A DNA stretch of 64,000 bases from Cellulomonas wangleii (GCF_018388445.1 NZ_CP074405.1:4012826-4076825), one strand, 5' to 3'. Counted from the stretch's first letter, positions 49,757 through 60,820 are shown. Numbers and translations are program-made. Notes: generated from the sequence alone by a model not told the origin.

Positions 49757-49891
49757 CCTGCCCGATGCGCGGTCGCCGACCGCGGACGGGAACAGAAGCG
49801 CCCTACCATCGGTTGGACGAGCCAGATCCCGGGCCGCACCACGGCCCCGTCGCCACCCACGGCGACGTCGAGCGACCCAGCGAGGCACCCT

Positions 49892-50926
49892 GTGACCGAT
49901 TCCGCATCGCCCACCTCCACCGACGTGCGCGACCTCGTCGTCGTGGGCTCCGGACCTGCCGGGTACACCGCAGCGATCTACGCGGCTCGTGCGGGCCTGG
50001 CCCCGGTCGTCGTCGCGGGTTCGGTCACCGCCGGCGGCGCGCTGATGAACACCACCGAGGTCGAGAACTTCCCCGGCTTCCCCGACGGGATCCAGGGCCC
50101 CGAGCTCATGGACTCGATGCGCAAGCAGGCCGAGAAGTTCGGCGCACTGGTGCTGTGGGACGACGCGACGTCGCTCGACCTGACCGGCGAGATCAAGACC
50201 GTCACCACCGGCAACGGCGACGTGTTCCGCGCCCGCGCCGTCATCCTGGCGACCGGCTCGGCGTACCGCGAGCTGGGCCTGCCGGACGAGAAGCGCCTGT
50301 CGGGCCGGGGCGTGTCCTGGTGCGCCACGTGCGACGGCTTCTTCTTCCGCGACCAGGACATCCTCGTCGTCGGCGGAGGCGACTCCGCGGTCGAGGAGGC
50401 CACCTTCCTCTCCCGGTTCGGGCGTACCGTGACCATGGTCCACCGCCGTGACGAGCTGCGTGCCTCGAAGATCATGGCGGACCGCGCCGCGGCCGACCCC
50501 AAGATCTCCTTCGCGTGGAACTCCCAGGTCGTGGCCATCCACGGCGAGGACAAGGTCACGGGCGTGACCCTGCAGGACACCGTCACGGGCGAGACCCGCG
50601 AGGTCGCCGCCGGCGGCATCTTCGTCGCCATCGGCCACGTCCCGCGCACGGACCTGCTGATCGGGCAGGTCGACCTCGACGAGAACGGCTACGTGCAGGT
50701 CGAGGGCCGCTCGACGCGCACCAACCTCGAGGGCGTCTTCGCGTGCGGCGACGTCGTCGACCACACGTACCGGCAGGCCATCACCGCGGCGGGGTCCGGG
50801 TGCTCGGCCGCGCTCGACGCGCAGCACTACCTCGCCTCGCTCACGGACGTCGTCGACCCCGTCTCCCCGGGGGTCGCGCTCGTCGTGGCGGACGAGGCGA
50901 CGGCGGACGAGGAGATGGCGCGGTGA
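49892..50926 (+). CDS. trxB: Thioredoxin-disulfide reductase
   Basis: A 344-residue low-molecular-weight thioredoxin reductase. The FAD motif is [20 protein letters not shown] (near residue 16), the redox-active site is [10 protein letters not shown], the NADPH motif [19 protein letters not shown] and the final FAD contact [20 protein letters not shown]. It reduces TrxA with NADPH. The C-terminus has an extra acidic tail ([13 protein letters not shown]). GTG start; the stop overlaps the trxA start (GTGA). Confidence 0.96.
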   Translation: MTDSASPTSTDVRDLVVVGSGPAGYTAAIYAARAGLAPVVVAGSVTAGGALMNTTEVENFPGFPDGIQGPELMDSMRKQAEKFGALVLWDDATSLDLTGEIKTVTTGNGDVFRARAVILATGSAYRELGLPDEKRLSGRGVSWCATCDGFFFRDQDILVVGGGDSAVEEATFLSRFGRTVTMVHRRDELRASKIMADRAAADPKISFAWNSQVVAIHGEDKVTGVTLQDTVTGETREVAAGGIFVAIGHVPRTDLLIGQVDLDENGYVQVEGRSTRTNLEGVFACGDVVDHTYRQAITAAGSGCSAALDAQHYLASLTDVVDPVSPGVALVVADEATADEEMAR

Positions 50927-51270
50927 GCACCGTCGACGTCACCGACCTCACCTTCGAGGACGAGGTGCTCCGCAGCGACCTGCCTGTCGTCGTCGACTTC
51001 TGGGCCGCGTGGTGCGGACCGTGCCGGCTGGTCGCCCCGGTGATCGAAGAGCTGTCGGAGGAGTACGCGGGCCGCGTCAAGTTCGTCATGGTCGACACCG
51101 AGGAGAACCCGGGCATTCGGGAGGACATGCACGTCCAGTCGATCCCCTACCTCGCGTTCTTCACCGGTGGCGAGCTGGAGAACGGCCTCATCGGTGCGCG
51201 GCCCAAGGCCGTCATCAAGGAGGCGGTCGAGGAGCTGCTCGTCGCGCGGGAGACCCAGAGCGGGTCCTGA
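50923..51270 (+). CDS. trxA: Thioredoxin
   Basis: A 115-residue thioredoxin with the active site WAAWCGPCR (about residues 26-34), the conserved cis-proline segment SIPYLAFF (here IPYL rather than the more usual IPTL/IPTF) and the glycine before the last helix ([14 protein letters not shown]). It is coupled to trxB by a GTGA overlap, as in Mycobacterium trxB2-trxC. It supplies electrons for ribonucleotide reductase, methionine sulfoxide reductase and protein disulfides in the cytosol. Confidence 0.95.
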   Translation: MSTVDVTDLTFEDEVLRSDLPVVVDFWAAWCGPCRLVAPVIEELSEEYAGRVKFVMVDTEENPGIREDMHVQSIPYLAFFTGGELENGLIGARPKAVIKEAVEELLVARETQSGS

Positions 51271-51319
51271 CCTCGATGCTCCCGGCGGGTGGCGTCGATC
51301 GTCGGGGTCGCCTGCCTGG

Positions 51320-51907
51320 TCACCTGCCCGCCGTGCTGAGACCGCGCAGGTTCCACAGGCCCAGGACGGCAGCCGCCGGCTTGGCCCACGTCACCTCGCC
51401 GAACCGGTGGTCGGCACCACGCCGTAGCCGGTCGGCGAGGTCGGGGCGCTGACGCCAGAGGTAGGCGCGAGCCTTCTCCGCGTGCAACGAGCTCGAGACG
51501 ATCGCGATGGAGTGGGCGTCCTCGATCAGCGGGATCGCGTTCTCGATGTTCTCCCACGTAGTACGGCTCGTCCGGTCGAGCCGCACCGCACCCGTGTAGC
51601 CCAGCCGACGGGCGTGGCGCTCCAGCAGGTCGGCCTCGGGTACGTCACCGGCGGTTGGGCCGCCGCACAGGACGAGGACGCTGCGCCCCGCGGCCGGGTC
51701 GAGCGACCGCAGCCCGGCACGCACGCGGTAGCGGTTCACGGCGTTCACGCGGTTGCCCCGGCTGCGGTACCCGAGCACGACGACCGCGTCGGTGCCATCA
51801 CCCACCCGGCCCTGGCCCAGCCGCCGCCGGCTCGCACGCCAATGCACGAGCTCCGCCCAGACGGCCGACATGACGACGCCCGCGATCACGGCGGCTGCGG
51901 GATGCAC
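51320..51907 (-). CDS. YdcF family protein (DUF218)
   Basis: A 195-residue protein. It starts with a hydrophobic segment (AAAVIAGVVMSAVWAELV) that could anchor it in the membrane, then the DUF218 core: DAVVVLGYRSRGNRVNAVNR, SVLVLCGGPTAGDVPEAD with the ADLLERHA segment, TSRTTWENIENAIPLI and AIVSSSLHAEKARAY. SanA/YdcF relatives act in envelope or S-adenosylmethionine-related functions that are not settled. GTG start at 51907. It is convergent with trxA (49 bp between stops). Confidence 0.8.
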   Translation of the reverse strand: MHPAAAVIAGVVMSAVWAELVHWRASRRRLGQGRVGDGTDAVVVLGYRSRGNRVNAVNRYRVRAGLRSLDPAAGRSVLVLCGGPTAGDVPEADLLERHARRLGYTGAVRLDRTSRTTWENIENAIPLIEDAHSIAIVSSSLHAEKARAYLWRQRPDLADRLRRGADHRFGEVTWAKPAAAVLGLWNLRGLSTAGR

Positions 51908-52291
51908 CGGCCCAACCTATGACCCGTCGCCCCTCGACCGCCAGAGTGCGTGCGTGTGACTGCGGACGCGGCGGGCCCGGAGCACGGCGCACTGCCGGAC
52001 CGGCGGGTCGGCGCAGCCGGCAGCTGTCCGTTCCCGGGCGCCGTCGCCGGGCCCCGACCTCGTCCCCGAGGCCCCGTGCCGACGCCAGGAGGGCACGTTC
52101 GGCGTTCTCCCAGCGCCTTCGAGACGCCGTTCCGGCTCGGCACGAGCGCCGCGCGCGTCCCGTGCGCCGCTCTCAGGGCTTCCTGGAGAACTCGCGGGCG
52201 TGATGTGAACGCTCACATCGCGCGTGCTTCGTCAGGAAGGCATCGTTCGGAACCGCGAACGCCGGCCCGAGCGATGCCTCGGGCACCCCGC
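51908..52291. other. Intergenic region without clear features
   Basis: About 380 bp between the start of the YdcF-like gene and the end of parB. Frames here give only Arg/Pro-rich shadow sequences. In many Actinobacteria a GNAT gene or cwlM lies here; none is seen. Confidence 0.5.
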
Positions 52292-53503
52292 TCAGGTCCG
52301 GAGCACTCCCGGATCCTCGGGCGCGAGCGACGCAAGGATGCGGTTGAGGTCCTGCACGGACGCGAACTCGACCGTGAGCTTGCCGCGGGTCTTGCCGAGG
52401 TCGACCTTGACGCGCGTCTCGAACCTGTCGGAGAGACGGGTCGCGAGCTCGTCGAGGGCCTCGTTGCGGATGCCGGCCCGCGCACGCGGCCTGCGCGTCG
52501 GTGCGGACTCGTCGCCACCGAGCGACACGATCTCCTCGACCGCGCGGACGGACAGCCCCTCCGAGACGATCCGCTGAGCAAGGCGCTCGATCGCGGCACC
52601 GTCGCTCAGTCCCAGCAGCGCCCGGGCGTGACCTGCCGACAGCACGCCCGCGGCGACGCGGCGCTGCACGAGCGGGGGCAGGCGCAGCAGGCGCAGCGTG
52701 TTCGAGATCTGCGGGCGGGACCGGTGGATACGCGTGGCGAGCTGCTCGTGCGTGCAGCCGAAGTCGTCGAGGAGCTGCTGGTACGCGGCGGCCTCCTCGA
52801 GCGGGTTCAGCTGCGAGCGGTGCAGGTTCTCCAGCAACGCGTCGCGCAGCAGGTCGGAGTCCTCGGTGTCGCGGATGATCGCAGGGATCGTCGTGAGACC
52901 GGCCTCCTGCGTGGCCCGCCAGCGCCGCTCCCCCATGATCAGCTCGTAGCCGTCGTCGACGGCACGCACCACGACCGGCTGCAGAACTCCGACCTCGCGG
53001 ATCGAGCCGACCAGCTCACCGAGGGCGTCCTCGTCGAACACCTGCCGCGGCTGCCGCGGGTTGGGGCGGATCGAACCGACCGGGAGCTCGGCGAACCGGG
53101 CGCCCGGCACCGGCACCAGACCGTCGACGTCGGCCGCCACCCAGTCGCTCGACGGTCCGCTAGGCGCGGCGGGTGCCGCAGCGGAGCCCTCGCCAGCTGT
53201 CGCCTCGGCCCCGTGACCTGCGGCGTCGCCCGTCGAGACGCCGTCGCCCGGGACCGGGACCACGTCGCCCGGCACGGTCGGGACCGCCGTGGCACCCGCG
53301 GTGGCGGACACGTCCGGCACTGCCGTTGCGGCGTCCACCGATGCGCTCACCGCGGTTGCGGCGTCGGCCGCAGCGGCCTCCGTCTTGCGGTTGTCGGGGA
53401 AGAACACGTCCACCGGGCGGTCGCCGGTGCTGCGCGGTGTGTCGAGCCCAGTCGGGATGAGGGCTCCCAGACCGCGGCCGAGACCGCGTCGCTTCTCGCT
53501 CAC
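52292..53503 (-). CDS. parB: Chromosome partitioning protein ParB
   Basis: A 403-residue ParB. The N-terminus [14 protein letters not shown] is the ParA-contact motif. A low-complexity Ala/Val/Pro/Gly linker of about 100 residues follows. The CTP-binding domain has [18 protein letters not shown] and GERRWRA (arginine patch), then [20 protein letters not shown] and the helix-turn-helix for parS ([20 protein letters not shown]). The C-terminal dimerisation domain ends EDPGVLRT. It loads at parS as a CTP-dependent clamp. The start overlaps the parA stop (ATGA). Confidence 0.97.
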   Translation of the reverse strand: MSEKRRGLGRGLGALIPTGLDTPRSTGDRPVDVFFPDNRKTEAAAADAATAVSASVDAATAVPDVSATAGATAVPTVPGDVVPVPGDGVSTGDAAGHGAEATAGEGSAAAPAAPSGPSSDWVAADVDGLVPVPGARFAELPVGSIRPNPRQPRQVFDEDALGELVGSIREVGVLQPVVVRAVDDGYELIMGERRWRATQEAGLTTIPAIIRDTEDSDLLRDALLENLHRSQLNPLEEAAAYQQLLDDFGCTHEQLATRIHRSRPQISNTLRLLRLPPLVQRRVAAGVLSAGHARALLGLSDGAAIERLAQRIVSEGLSVRAVEEIVSLGGDESAPTRRPRARAGIRNEALDELATRLSDRFETRVKVDLGKTRGKLTVEFASVQDLNRILASLAPEDPGVLRT

Positions 53504-55758
53504 TGATCCTCCTGTGCGGACCCGGCCGGCACACCGGCGGGGATGTCGTTGCGTGCGGCGCCGGGGGCGGCGCGCTCGGCCAGCTCGCGTGCGGCCTCGA
53601 GGTAGGCGAGCGCCCCGGAGGAGCCGCCGTCGTACGTCATGACGGTCTGCCCGTAGCTCGGCGCCTCCGAGATGCGCACGGAGCGCGGCACGGTCGTGCG
53701 CAGGGTGCGCTCCGGGAAGTGGGTGCGGACCTCCTCGGCCACCTGCTGGGCGAGGTTCGTCCGTGCGTCGTACATGGTCAGCAGGATCGTCGAGACCGAG
53801 AGATGGGGGTTGAGGTGCGCCTGGATCAGCTCGATCGTCTTCAACAGCTGAGACAGACCCTCAAGTGCGTAGTACTCGCACTGGATCGGGATGAGTACCT
53901 CGCGCGCCACGACGAACGCGTTGATGGTGAGCAGACCGAGGCTGGGTGGGCAGTCCACGAAGACATAGTCGATCTGCTCGAGCCCCTGGGTCGTGCGCCA
54001 GTCGAGGTAGACGTCGAGCGCCGTCCGCAGTCGGGTCTCGCGCGCGACCATCGAGACGAGCTCGATCTCGGCGCCGGACAGGTCGATCGTCGCGGGCAGG
54101 CACCACAGACCGGGGACGTCCGGGCTCTCCTGGACGGCCTCGTGCATGGGCGCACCGTCGACGAGGACCTCGTAGATCGACGGCGTTCCGGCCCGGTGAT
54201 CGATGCCGAGTGCGGTCGACGCGTTGCCCTGCGGGTCGTTGTCCAGCACGAGGACCTGCAGCCCGGCCTGGGCCAGCGCCGCTGCGAGGTTCACCGTGGT
54301 GGTCGTCTTGCCGACGCCACCCTTCTGGTTGGCGACGGTGATCACGCGCGTCCGCTCGGGGCGGGGGAACTTGCGCCCCTTGAGCTCGATGCGGCGTCGG
54401 GCGTCGAGCTGCAGCTCGGCCAGCAGCGGCGTGTCCGCCGAGGGCCGCGGCAAGCTGTCCACGAGCGCCGCGCGCCGTGCCTCCTCCGTGTCGGTGTCGC
54501 CACCGAGCCCGGAGCGGTCGGTCACGCCGGCGCGCGCCGGAAGGTCTTCCACTGTTCCTCTTTCGTCGTCGTGCACCGCAGCAGCGGCATCAGTGCTGGT
54601 CAGCGCGTCGCCGGGCGTGGCTGTAGGACCGGTGCCCGCGGGTGCCACGTCGATCGCGGTGCCGGTGGACGAACCCGTCGGCTGTGCTTCGCCAGGTCCA
54701 CCCTGCGACTCCGGCTCCGCACCCGGGAGCACGCCAGCAGTCGTCGAGACCTTCGGGTCAGTCGCACCGGAGTTCGACGCGGACACCGCCGCGCCGGACC
54801 CCGCCGGCGTCGCGGCGGTCTCCTGCCACGGGTACGCCGCTCCCATGTCCGCCACGGAAAGCGGCTGCGGGCGGCCTTGGCGTCGCGCCCGGACCTCATC
54901 ACCCAGTGGCGACACCGGGCCGGTTGCCGCGGTTCCACGTGAAACGTCGGCCGGGGTGTCGCCTTCACTTCCGCGCGCGACGGCCGGCTGAGTGGAGCGA
55001 AGGGCCTCGCCAGATGCATCGAGGCCGGCTGCGCTCGACTGGGTCGCTCCGGCTGCAGGAACGGCCGACGAGCCGGTTTCACGTGGAACCGGACGCACTG
55101 CGGTCCCACCCGCGTGTTCACCGTGCATGTCCGACGCCACCGGTGCTGTTTCACGTGAAACAGGATCGCCAGCCGTGGTGGCGTCAGACACCGCGTCCAG
55201 CGGCGTGCCCTCGGACGGCCCTTCTGCCGGAGCTGCGTCCGGGGCTCCATGGCCCGCGCCGACAGACGTCGAGTGCGCGGACGTATCGACATCTGCGATC
55301 GACGCGGTCGCAGCCGCGACGGTGAGGTCAGCGGGCGTCCACCGGGGCGAACCGCCCCGGGTCGCCGCGCCCTCCCCCGTCGACAGGGGGCCGTCGGACG
55401 AGCGGGGGTCAGCGAGCCGGACAGTGCCAGCGTCCGTCGACTCGGCGACGGCCTCGGCGACGGGCTGAGCTGCACCGTCGCGGTTGTTCAGACCGGGCGC
55501 GACAGCCGGTCCCGGTGCAGCGACAGGCTCAGCGCGCCAGACCTCACCATTGCCGCCGTCCCGCGCTTCACCCTGCTGGGACGGGCGGCCGGGCGTGTGG
55601 TCGGCGTCGGCAGCACCCGCGACAGCCGCGGTCCCATGAGCGGAGGCACCCGGGTCACGGACGGGATCCGGGTGTGCGCTGGCAGCGGCATGCGACTGTG
55701 CGGCGGCCGCGCGCTCGGCGGCCTCCCGCTCCTCGCGGCGCTTCTTCCTACCGAACAC
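53500..55758 (-). CDS. parA: Chromosome partitioning ATPase ParA with very long N-terminal extension
   Basis: A 752-residue protein. The ParA ATPase occupies about residues 455-735: deviant Walker [21 protein letters not shown] (KGGVGKTTT at 479-487), [29 protein letters not shown] and [16 protein letters not shown]. ParA proteins are usually 250-330 residues; here about 440 extra residues of low-complexity Ala/Thr/Gly/Asp/Ser sequence precede the domain. That extension contains three parS sites in the DNA, which read out as V-S/P-R-E/G-T in the protein. GTG start ([10 protein letters not shown]), 11 bases inside rsmG. It forms ATP-dependent gradients that pull ParB-parS complexes apart. Confidence 0.93.
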   Translation of the reverse strand: MFGRKKRREEREAAERAAAAQSHAAASAHPDPVRDPGASAHGTAAVAGAADADHTPGRPSQQGEARDGGNGEVWRAEPVAAPGPAVAPGLNNRDGAAQPVAEAVAESTDAGTVRLADPRSSDGPLSTGEGAATRGGSPRWTPADLTVAAATASIADVDTSAHSTSVGAGHGAPDAAPAEGPSEGTPLDAVSDATTAGDPVSRETAPVASDMHGEHAGGTAVRPVPRETGSSAVPAAGATQSSAAGLDASGEALRSTQPAVARGSEGDTPADVSRGTAATGPVSPLGDEVRARRQGRPQPLSVADMGAAYPWQETAATPAGSGAAVSASNSGATDPKVSTTAGVLPGAEPESQGGPGEAQPTGSSTGTAIDVAPAGTGPTATPGDALTSTDAAAAVHDDERGTVEDLPARAGVTDRSGLGGDTDTEEARRAALVDSLPRPSADTPLLAELQLDARRRIELKGRKFPRPERTRVITVANQKGGVGKTTTTVNLAAALAQAGLQVLVLDNDPQGNASTALGIDHRAGTPSIYEVLVDGAPMHEAVQESPDVPGLWCLPATIDLSGAEIELVSMVARETRLRTALDVYLDWRTTQGLEQIDYVFVDCPPSLGLLTINAFVVAREVLIPIQCEYYALEGLSQLLKTIELIQAHLNPHLSVSTILLTMYDARTNLAQQVAEEVRTHFPERTLRTTVPRSVRISEAPSYGQTVMTYDGGSSGALAYLEAARELAERAAPGAARNDIPAGVPAGSAQEDQ
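54932..54945. promoter_or_regulatory. parS site inside parA
   Basis: GTTCCACGTGAAAC, one base from the symmetric core GTTTCACGTGAAAC. Confidence 0.9.
55076..55089. promoter_or_regulatory. parS site inside parA
   Basis: GTTTCACGTGGAAC, one base from the symmetric core. Confidence 0.9.
55147..55162. promoter_or_regulatory. Perfect 16-bp parS inside parA
   Basis: TGTTTCACGTGAAACA is the exact consensus parS palindrome, located within the coding sequence for the ParA N-terminal extension. Confidence 0.97.
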
Positions 55759-56434
55759 GCGGACCCCTTCCTCGTACTGCCGTCACGATCCGCGTCGGCT
55801 CGGTGCCGGCGATCGTGATCGCCTCGTGCACCTCTCCGTCCGTCAGGCCCAGCTTTCGCATCACGGGTGCCGCCTCGGCGAGCTCGTCTCCGGCGCGGGC
55901 GCCCTTCATCGCGACGATGCGGCCACCCACTCGCACCAGAGGCACCGTCCACCGGTACAGCTTGTCGAGTGACGCGACGGCTCGTGCCGTGACTGCGTCC
56001 GCCTCGACGGCGCCGTCCAGCTCCTGCGCCCGCGCCCTACGGATGTCGACGTTGGTGAGCCCGGTGCGCTCGACGACGTCCATGAGCCAGGTGACACGTC
56101 GTTCCATCGGCTCGACCAGCATGACCTCGGCGTCGGGACGCATCGCCGCGACGACGATGCCGGGCAGCCCTGCGCCGGACCCGATGTCGACGATGAGCCC
56201 GGATCGCGGCAGGAACGGGACGACCGCTGCAGAGTTGAGCAGGTGACGCTCCCAGAGCCGCGGGAGCTCCCGCGGTCCGAGCAGACCGCGCAGCTCTCCC
56301 TCTTCTTTCAAGAAGGCGTGGTACGCGTCCACAGCCGGCCACGCGTCGTCGAAGAACTCGGGCAGACGCGCGTCCCCGTCCCACGGGTCGGCAAGCAGCT
56401 CGCTGCCTGCGTCAGCGCCCGTTCCGTCTGGCAC
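55748..56434 (-). CDS. rsmG: 16S rRNA (guanine(527)-N7)-methyltransferase RsmG
   Basis: A 228-residue SAM-dependent methyltransferase. It has ERHLLNSAAVVPFLP (about residues 62-76), the SAM motif VDIGSGAGLPGIVVAAMRPD (about 83-102), EPMERRVTWLMDVVERTGL and TARAVASLDKLYRW, all typical of RsmG/GidB. It methylates G527 of 16S rRNA; loss gives low-level streptomycin resistance in other bacteria. It overlaps parA by 11 bases and has a parS site 12 bp upstream of its start. Confidence 0.96.
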   Translation of the reverse strand: MPDGTGADAGSELLADPWDGDARLPEFFDDAWPAVDAYHAFLKEEGELRGLLGPRELPRLWERHLLNSAAVVPFLPRSGLIVDIGSGAGLPGIVVAAMRPDAEVMLVEPMERRVTWLMDVVERTGLTNVDIRRARAQELDGAVEADAVTARAVASLDKLYRWTVPLVRVGGRIVAMKGARAGDELAEAAPVMRKLGLTDGEVHEAITIAGTEPTRIVTAVRGRGPRVR

Positions 56435-56445
56435 CCGGTCGCTCC

Positions 56446-56461
56446 TGTTCCACGTGAAACG
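56446..56461. promoter_or_regulatory. parS site upstream of rsmG
   Basis: TGTTCCACGTGAAACG, two bases from the 16-bp consensus. Confidence 0.9.
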
Positions 56462-57328
56462 AACATCGTCGCGACCTGAGGGCCCCCTAGGAGAGTCGCC
56501 TCGTCATCGCGGGCCTACGCTACCCCGCCGGACACCCGCACGACCGCTGCCCCTCCGTCCTGTGCGTAGCGGATCAGGGTCGACCGCACGCGGTCGTCCG
56601 GTGCCTGCCGGCTCGACAGGCAGTCGCGCCGCCCGAGACCGCACGTGGCCCGCCCCCACCGGCAGCATCTGCGTCGGCCCGGCACCTCGCCTCGTGCCGG
56701 CGGGGAGGTCGGATGCGGCGTGAATGCGCTGGTCAGGCCATATGCGGGCCCGCACGTCGCCGGGCACGTGCCGGCGTGTGGCCGCTGTGCCTCCGGCGCA
56801 GGCCCCCGGCGACAGCAGACGGCAGTCCGCGTGTGCGTGAGGCACTCCCGCGCTCCACACGCGTGCGCGACGCACCGGCTTGCTCCACACAGGTGCGCGA
56901 GGGAATCCGCGTACTCCCCGCGCGGGGTGCGCTGCTGGTTGCCTCGGCGTCCTGCCGCCGGTCACTCGCCGTAGTTCGCCTCATGGCATCGCCCAGCACC
57001 GCGTGCGGCGCGCGCGTGATCGTGGCCGGCTCCGGATGACGCACCGGGCCACCACGACAGGCCACGCACCTGCTCGTGATCCCTTCAGGGCGGCGGCTCA
57101 TCGTCGTCACTGCCTCTCGGACGACCACCGTGCCCGTCCGAGTCCTGCCACGACGGTCCCGTTCCCGCAGTACCCCCCGCTCTCCCGGATCCGGTGCGGC
57201 GAGGAGTCCGCCCGGTGCGAAGCGCCACAGAGACCTGCGCGTACCGGCTCCTCCGAGATCTCCAACGGCGTCCGCGCAGTCCCCTCCACAGCGAGCCCGT
57301 CCGCGCCCTGCCCCCGCGGGTGCCCGCG

Positions 57329-57615
57329 GAGTCCTCGCCGGCAGTCCTGTCCATACCCTGCCCCACCGGGTCCCCCGAGTCCTCGCCGGCAGTTCCCTCC
57401 GCACCATGCCCACCCGGTCCCCCCGAGTCCTCGCCCGCAGTTCCCTCCGCACCATGCCCACCCGGTCCCCCCGAGTCCTCGCCGGCAGTTCCCTCCGCAC
57501 CATGCCCACCGGGTCCCCCCCGAGTCCTCGCCCGCAGCTCCCTCCGCACCATGCCCACCGGGTCCCCGCCCCCGAGTCCTCGCCGGCAGTTCCCTCCGCA
57601 GCTGCGCCCGCGCCA
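57329..57615. repeat. 48-bp tandem repeat, about six units
   Basis: Units begin GAGTCCTCGCC at 57329, 57377, 57425, 57473, 57522 and 57574 and share GCAGTTCCCTCCGCACCATG and CCCACC(C/G)GGTCCCC. The spacing is 48, 48, 48, 49 and 52 bp. A further degenerate unit is near 57690 (AAGTCCTCACCGGCCGTTCA). No ribosome-binding site or start supports translation of the repeat. Confidence 0.88.
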
Positions 57616-58004
57616 CTCCCACCGCGAACCGTGCCCCCCGCGGTCCCTCGGGTCCGCCGCCAGTTCACTCCGCACGGTGACCTCCGGGGTCCCCCAAGTC
57701 CTCACCGGCCGTTCACTCCGCGCCCTGCCCCCCGAGCCTCCAGAGCGATCGCGTCCGCGCCATCCGCGCTTGTCCGCACACGGTTCCCGTTTCCCCGAGG
57801 CCTGTCACCCCGGCCCACGCACTACGAACGGGCCTTGCCGTATGGGCTCTACCCGGCGTCGCTCGGCGGCGCGTTCGTCGGGAGGCAGCCAGGTCTCAGA
57901 CCCGTGGCACACGGAGGCATACGGGTCGGTTCGCGCGCCTCAGACCGAGCTGACCACGACCCGCGGGCCAGTGCGGTGCCGTCGACGCCTCATACGGGGT
58001 CGGG

Positions 58005-58020
58005 CGTTTCACGTGAAACG
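58005..58020. promoter_or_regulatory. parS site
   Basis: CGTTTCACGTGAAACG: the 14-bp symmetric core is perfect. Confidence 0.95.
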
Positions 58021-58055
58021 ACAACGGGTGCAGGTCCGGCCGCCGCGAGTCTCAC

Positions 58056-58069
58056 CTTCCACGTGAACC
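58056..58069. promoter_or_regulatory. Degenerate parS-like site
   Basis: CTTCCACGTGAACC keeps the CACGTG centre but has mismatches in both outer arms. Confidence 0.45.
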
Positions 58070-58114
58070 AGCGACCGCCCAGGTCACGCGGGCGCGTGCA
58101 CTGCTCCCGTCGTC

Positions 58115-58128
58115 GTTCCACGTGGAAC
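58115..58128. promoter_or_regulatory. parS site
   Basis: GTTCCACGTGGAAC, a perfect palindrome with C/G at the inner arm position. Confidence 0.85.
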
Positions 58129-59489
58129 ACGTGGCGGACGTGAGCGGCCTGGATCTCGGGGCACTGGGCACGGTGCACGGTGCACGGGAGAGTGTCTGGG
58201 CTGACCCGATGCCCCGTCCGATCTTGCCGACGCCGGCCCGGGTCTCGGAGTTCGCTGTCGGACAGCGAGACCGGTCATCAGGCACCGCACGCCCCGCTCA
58301 TGTCAGCAGGGGGTTGCAGACCGGAGGATGTCCAGGTGCGTCGGTCACCGCGCACGTCGACGCGCGGGATGTATGTTCCTCCACGATGTCGACCGCTTCC
58401 CACCGCAGCCCACTCCCCCTCAGGCGCCCCTCGGGCTCTTGTGCGAGGGCTCCTCACAGCGCCCCTCACGGGTCCGCCTGAGCCCGGCCGCACGGCCCCC
58501 GCGGACGCTGCCGGCGCGCTCCCGTCCTGCACATACCGAAGCCGCCCGTCCGTCGGGGGCAGTCCCGCGCAACCGGCGCCGACCAGCACGGCGGCATGGC
58601 GCACCACGCCCGTCGGAGCCCCCGCCCGCGCACGGGCCTTCGAGGAAGGGAGCAAGGCACACGTCTGCGTCGCGATCCGACGCACCCCTCGTCCCCTCGA
58701 TCACGCGCCGGCCGTGGAGACACAGTCCTCGACTCGTCCAACGTCTGGAGTGGTCGTCGTCGCCGGGACGCGGATCACCGGGGCGCCGCACCCTTGTCGG
58801 AGGGGCAAGAGATGCCTGGGGCGGGAACCGGCAGGGACCGCACGTCGACCGTCGTCCCCCGCGATGTGAGCCGACATCCTCCGCGACCCGCCGGCTCCCC
58901 TGCCCGGGCGACACAGCGCGCTCGGCACGGCGCCTGGCGCGACCGTCTCGGTCATGCCGTGGACACGAGCGGACGCAGGAGACCCCGGACGCTGCCGAGC
59001 CGGTCCGGTTGCTCCGCGGGTGGCACCGCCAGCTCGGTCATCGGAGCCCATGCGCAGAACGCTGCGGCGCGGCGGGCCCCGGTACTGCCCGTACCCCGCG
59101 CTCTTCCCCGGGGCCCGTGTCGTGGTCAGGCCCGATCGTGACGCCAGAGGCCATGGAGCCACGTGCGCCGACCCCTTCCGCCCTGATGACAGCGAGGGAC
59201 GCGGGCACCCCAGGAAGGTCTACGCGGTTCGCACATACGTTGGCGAGACCCAACGACTGCACGCTCCCTGTGGTCATCCTCGAGCGTCGAACGTCCGACT
59301 GGTGCGTGCCAGCCGGGACGAGCTACCCCTGCGGCTGTGCCGCCCGCCGCGCTGGAGTTCCGGGCGGACGGGCGCCGTGATCCCTGAGCACGTCCCACCC
59401 TGCCTCCGGCGGTGCCGGCTGCGGTGTTCGGTGGCGCGCTCGGCAGCGTGGACGGCCCACGGGCGCGAGGCGTCTGCGAGGAAGTGGAC

Positions 59490-59503
59490 GTTCCACGTGA
59501 AAC
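59490..59503. promoter_or_regulatory. parS site
   Basis: GTTCCACGTGAAAC, one base from the symmetric core. Confidence 0.9.
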
Positions 59504-59999
59504 AGACGTCTGGGGCCTGGTGTGCGGGAGTGGTGTCAGCGCGGGGCGCAGCGCTGGGGGGCCGCTCCCGCGAGGGCAGTCCGCTCTTCCGCATGAACCG
59601 CGGTTCGTCGGATGTGCCCTGGGCGGTTCGGCGTGGCGTGCGGTCTGTTCACGGAAGAGCGGCGCCACGCGGGATCACCATCGGCTCCTCAGCCGATCCC
59701 GGCAGGCGTATGAGCGGTGGAGGGGCGAACATGGCCGGCGACGAAAAGTGTTCCGCTCACTCGTCGAAGCCAACGTCGACGTGCCGCTCCTCCTCCGGCG
59801 CGGCGCGTCCGTCGTTGAGGCGCCGCGTGCAGCGAGCTCCGCCCGCGGGTCGTCGCTGATCAGGTTCTCCGTGACCGCGGCGCTGATGACTCGTCACGAG
59901 GGCTACCCACACGGGCGGGTCGGCAGGAGCAGGGCAGCGATGTGCGACTCCTGCGCGACTGCGCCCTCAGAAAGCGTCGCGCGCTTGCGGCATGTCGCC

Positions 60000-60015
60000 T
60001 GTTCCACGTGAAACG
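60000..60015. promoter_or_regulatory. parS site
   Basis: TGTTCCACGTGAAACG, two bases from the 16-bp consensus. Confidence 0.9.
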
Positions 60016-60145
60016 GCCGCCGCCGACCACACCGGCTCGAACGCCCCGCCTGCCGCACATCACACCCGCGAACGGGACGGCCCGTCCCGCGGCGTGCCGC
60101 CGCGCCGCGCAAGCCCAGGTACTCCCGGCGGTGGGCGGTGGTGAC

Positions 60146-60159
60146 GTTCCACGTGGAAC
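60146..60159. promoter_or_regulatory. parS site
   Basis: GTTCCACGTGGAAC, the same variant as at 58115. Confidence 0.85.
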
Positions 60160-60356
60160 ACCCACCCACCCGTTCGCACCGACTGAAACCCCTGCAGCAC
60201 GCACCCGTGCCCGCGAGCCGACCGGCCGTGAGCAGGCGCTCCCCCGCGGATCGCCGGGCGATCCTGCGCTCGCTGCCCGTCGGCCGCCCCCGGTCCACCG
60301 GCGGGAGGCGGCTGGGCCGCGTCTCCCAGGACGCGCGCCGTGAGGGCGGACCGATC

Positions 60357-60790
60357 GGTGTGGGACACGCGGCGATCCAGGCTCCCGTACCAGTGGTCGA
60401 GTCGATCAGCATCGCCTCGCATCCACACCCCTGTGCCCGCACATCACGGTGCTTGGTCCGTTCGTCGATCGCAGCGACGTCGCGAACACCTCGTGGCCGC
60501 CACCCGTGACGTGCTGGAACCTGTCCGGACCCTCGACCTCGAGCTGTCCGTGATCTCGCACTTCATGGGCGGGCTCACGTATCTGGCGTGCGAGCCGACC
60601 GAGCCCTTCTCCCAGCTCACGGAGATGTTCGCCGCTGCACTTCCCGCAGTGGCTGCCGCACGGAGGGGTGTTGGAGGACGTCGACCCTCTCCTGTCGATC
60701 GGTGAGGCGCGCCCAGAACCCGAGGTCGCCGTGTTCCGCGAGCTGCTCCGATCAGCGCGACGTGCGGCGAGGTGACCCTCACCTGGTGTG
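60357..60790 (+). pseudogene. Decayed copy of the 2H phosphoesterase gene
   Basis: Starts GTGGGACACGCGGCGATCCA, matching the start of the intact gene at 9313 (ATGGGGCACACGGTGATCCA). It keeps the regions for the first HxT motif (CGCACATCACGGTGCTTGGT), GGGCGGGCTCACGTATCTGG and the 3' GAGGTGACCCTCACCTGGTG. Small deletions change the frame at least near 60420, 60500 and 60650-60750, so no full protein can be made. Confidence 0.75.
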
Positions 60791-60820
60791 GGCGCCACGC
60801 ACTCCCCGCCGCGCGCACTC

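Noticed and set aside
56880..59859. Long open frames of 200-350 codons on both strands between rsmG and jag
   Set aside because: The translations are Pro/Arg/Ser-rich, overlap each other on both strands, lack start contexts and read straight through parS sites and the 48-bp repeat.
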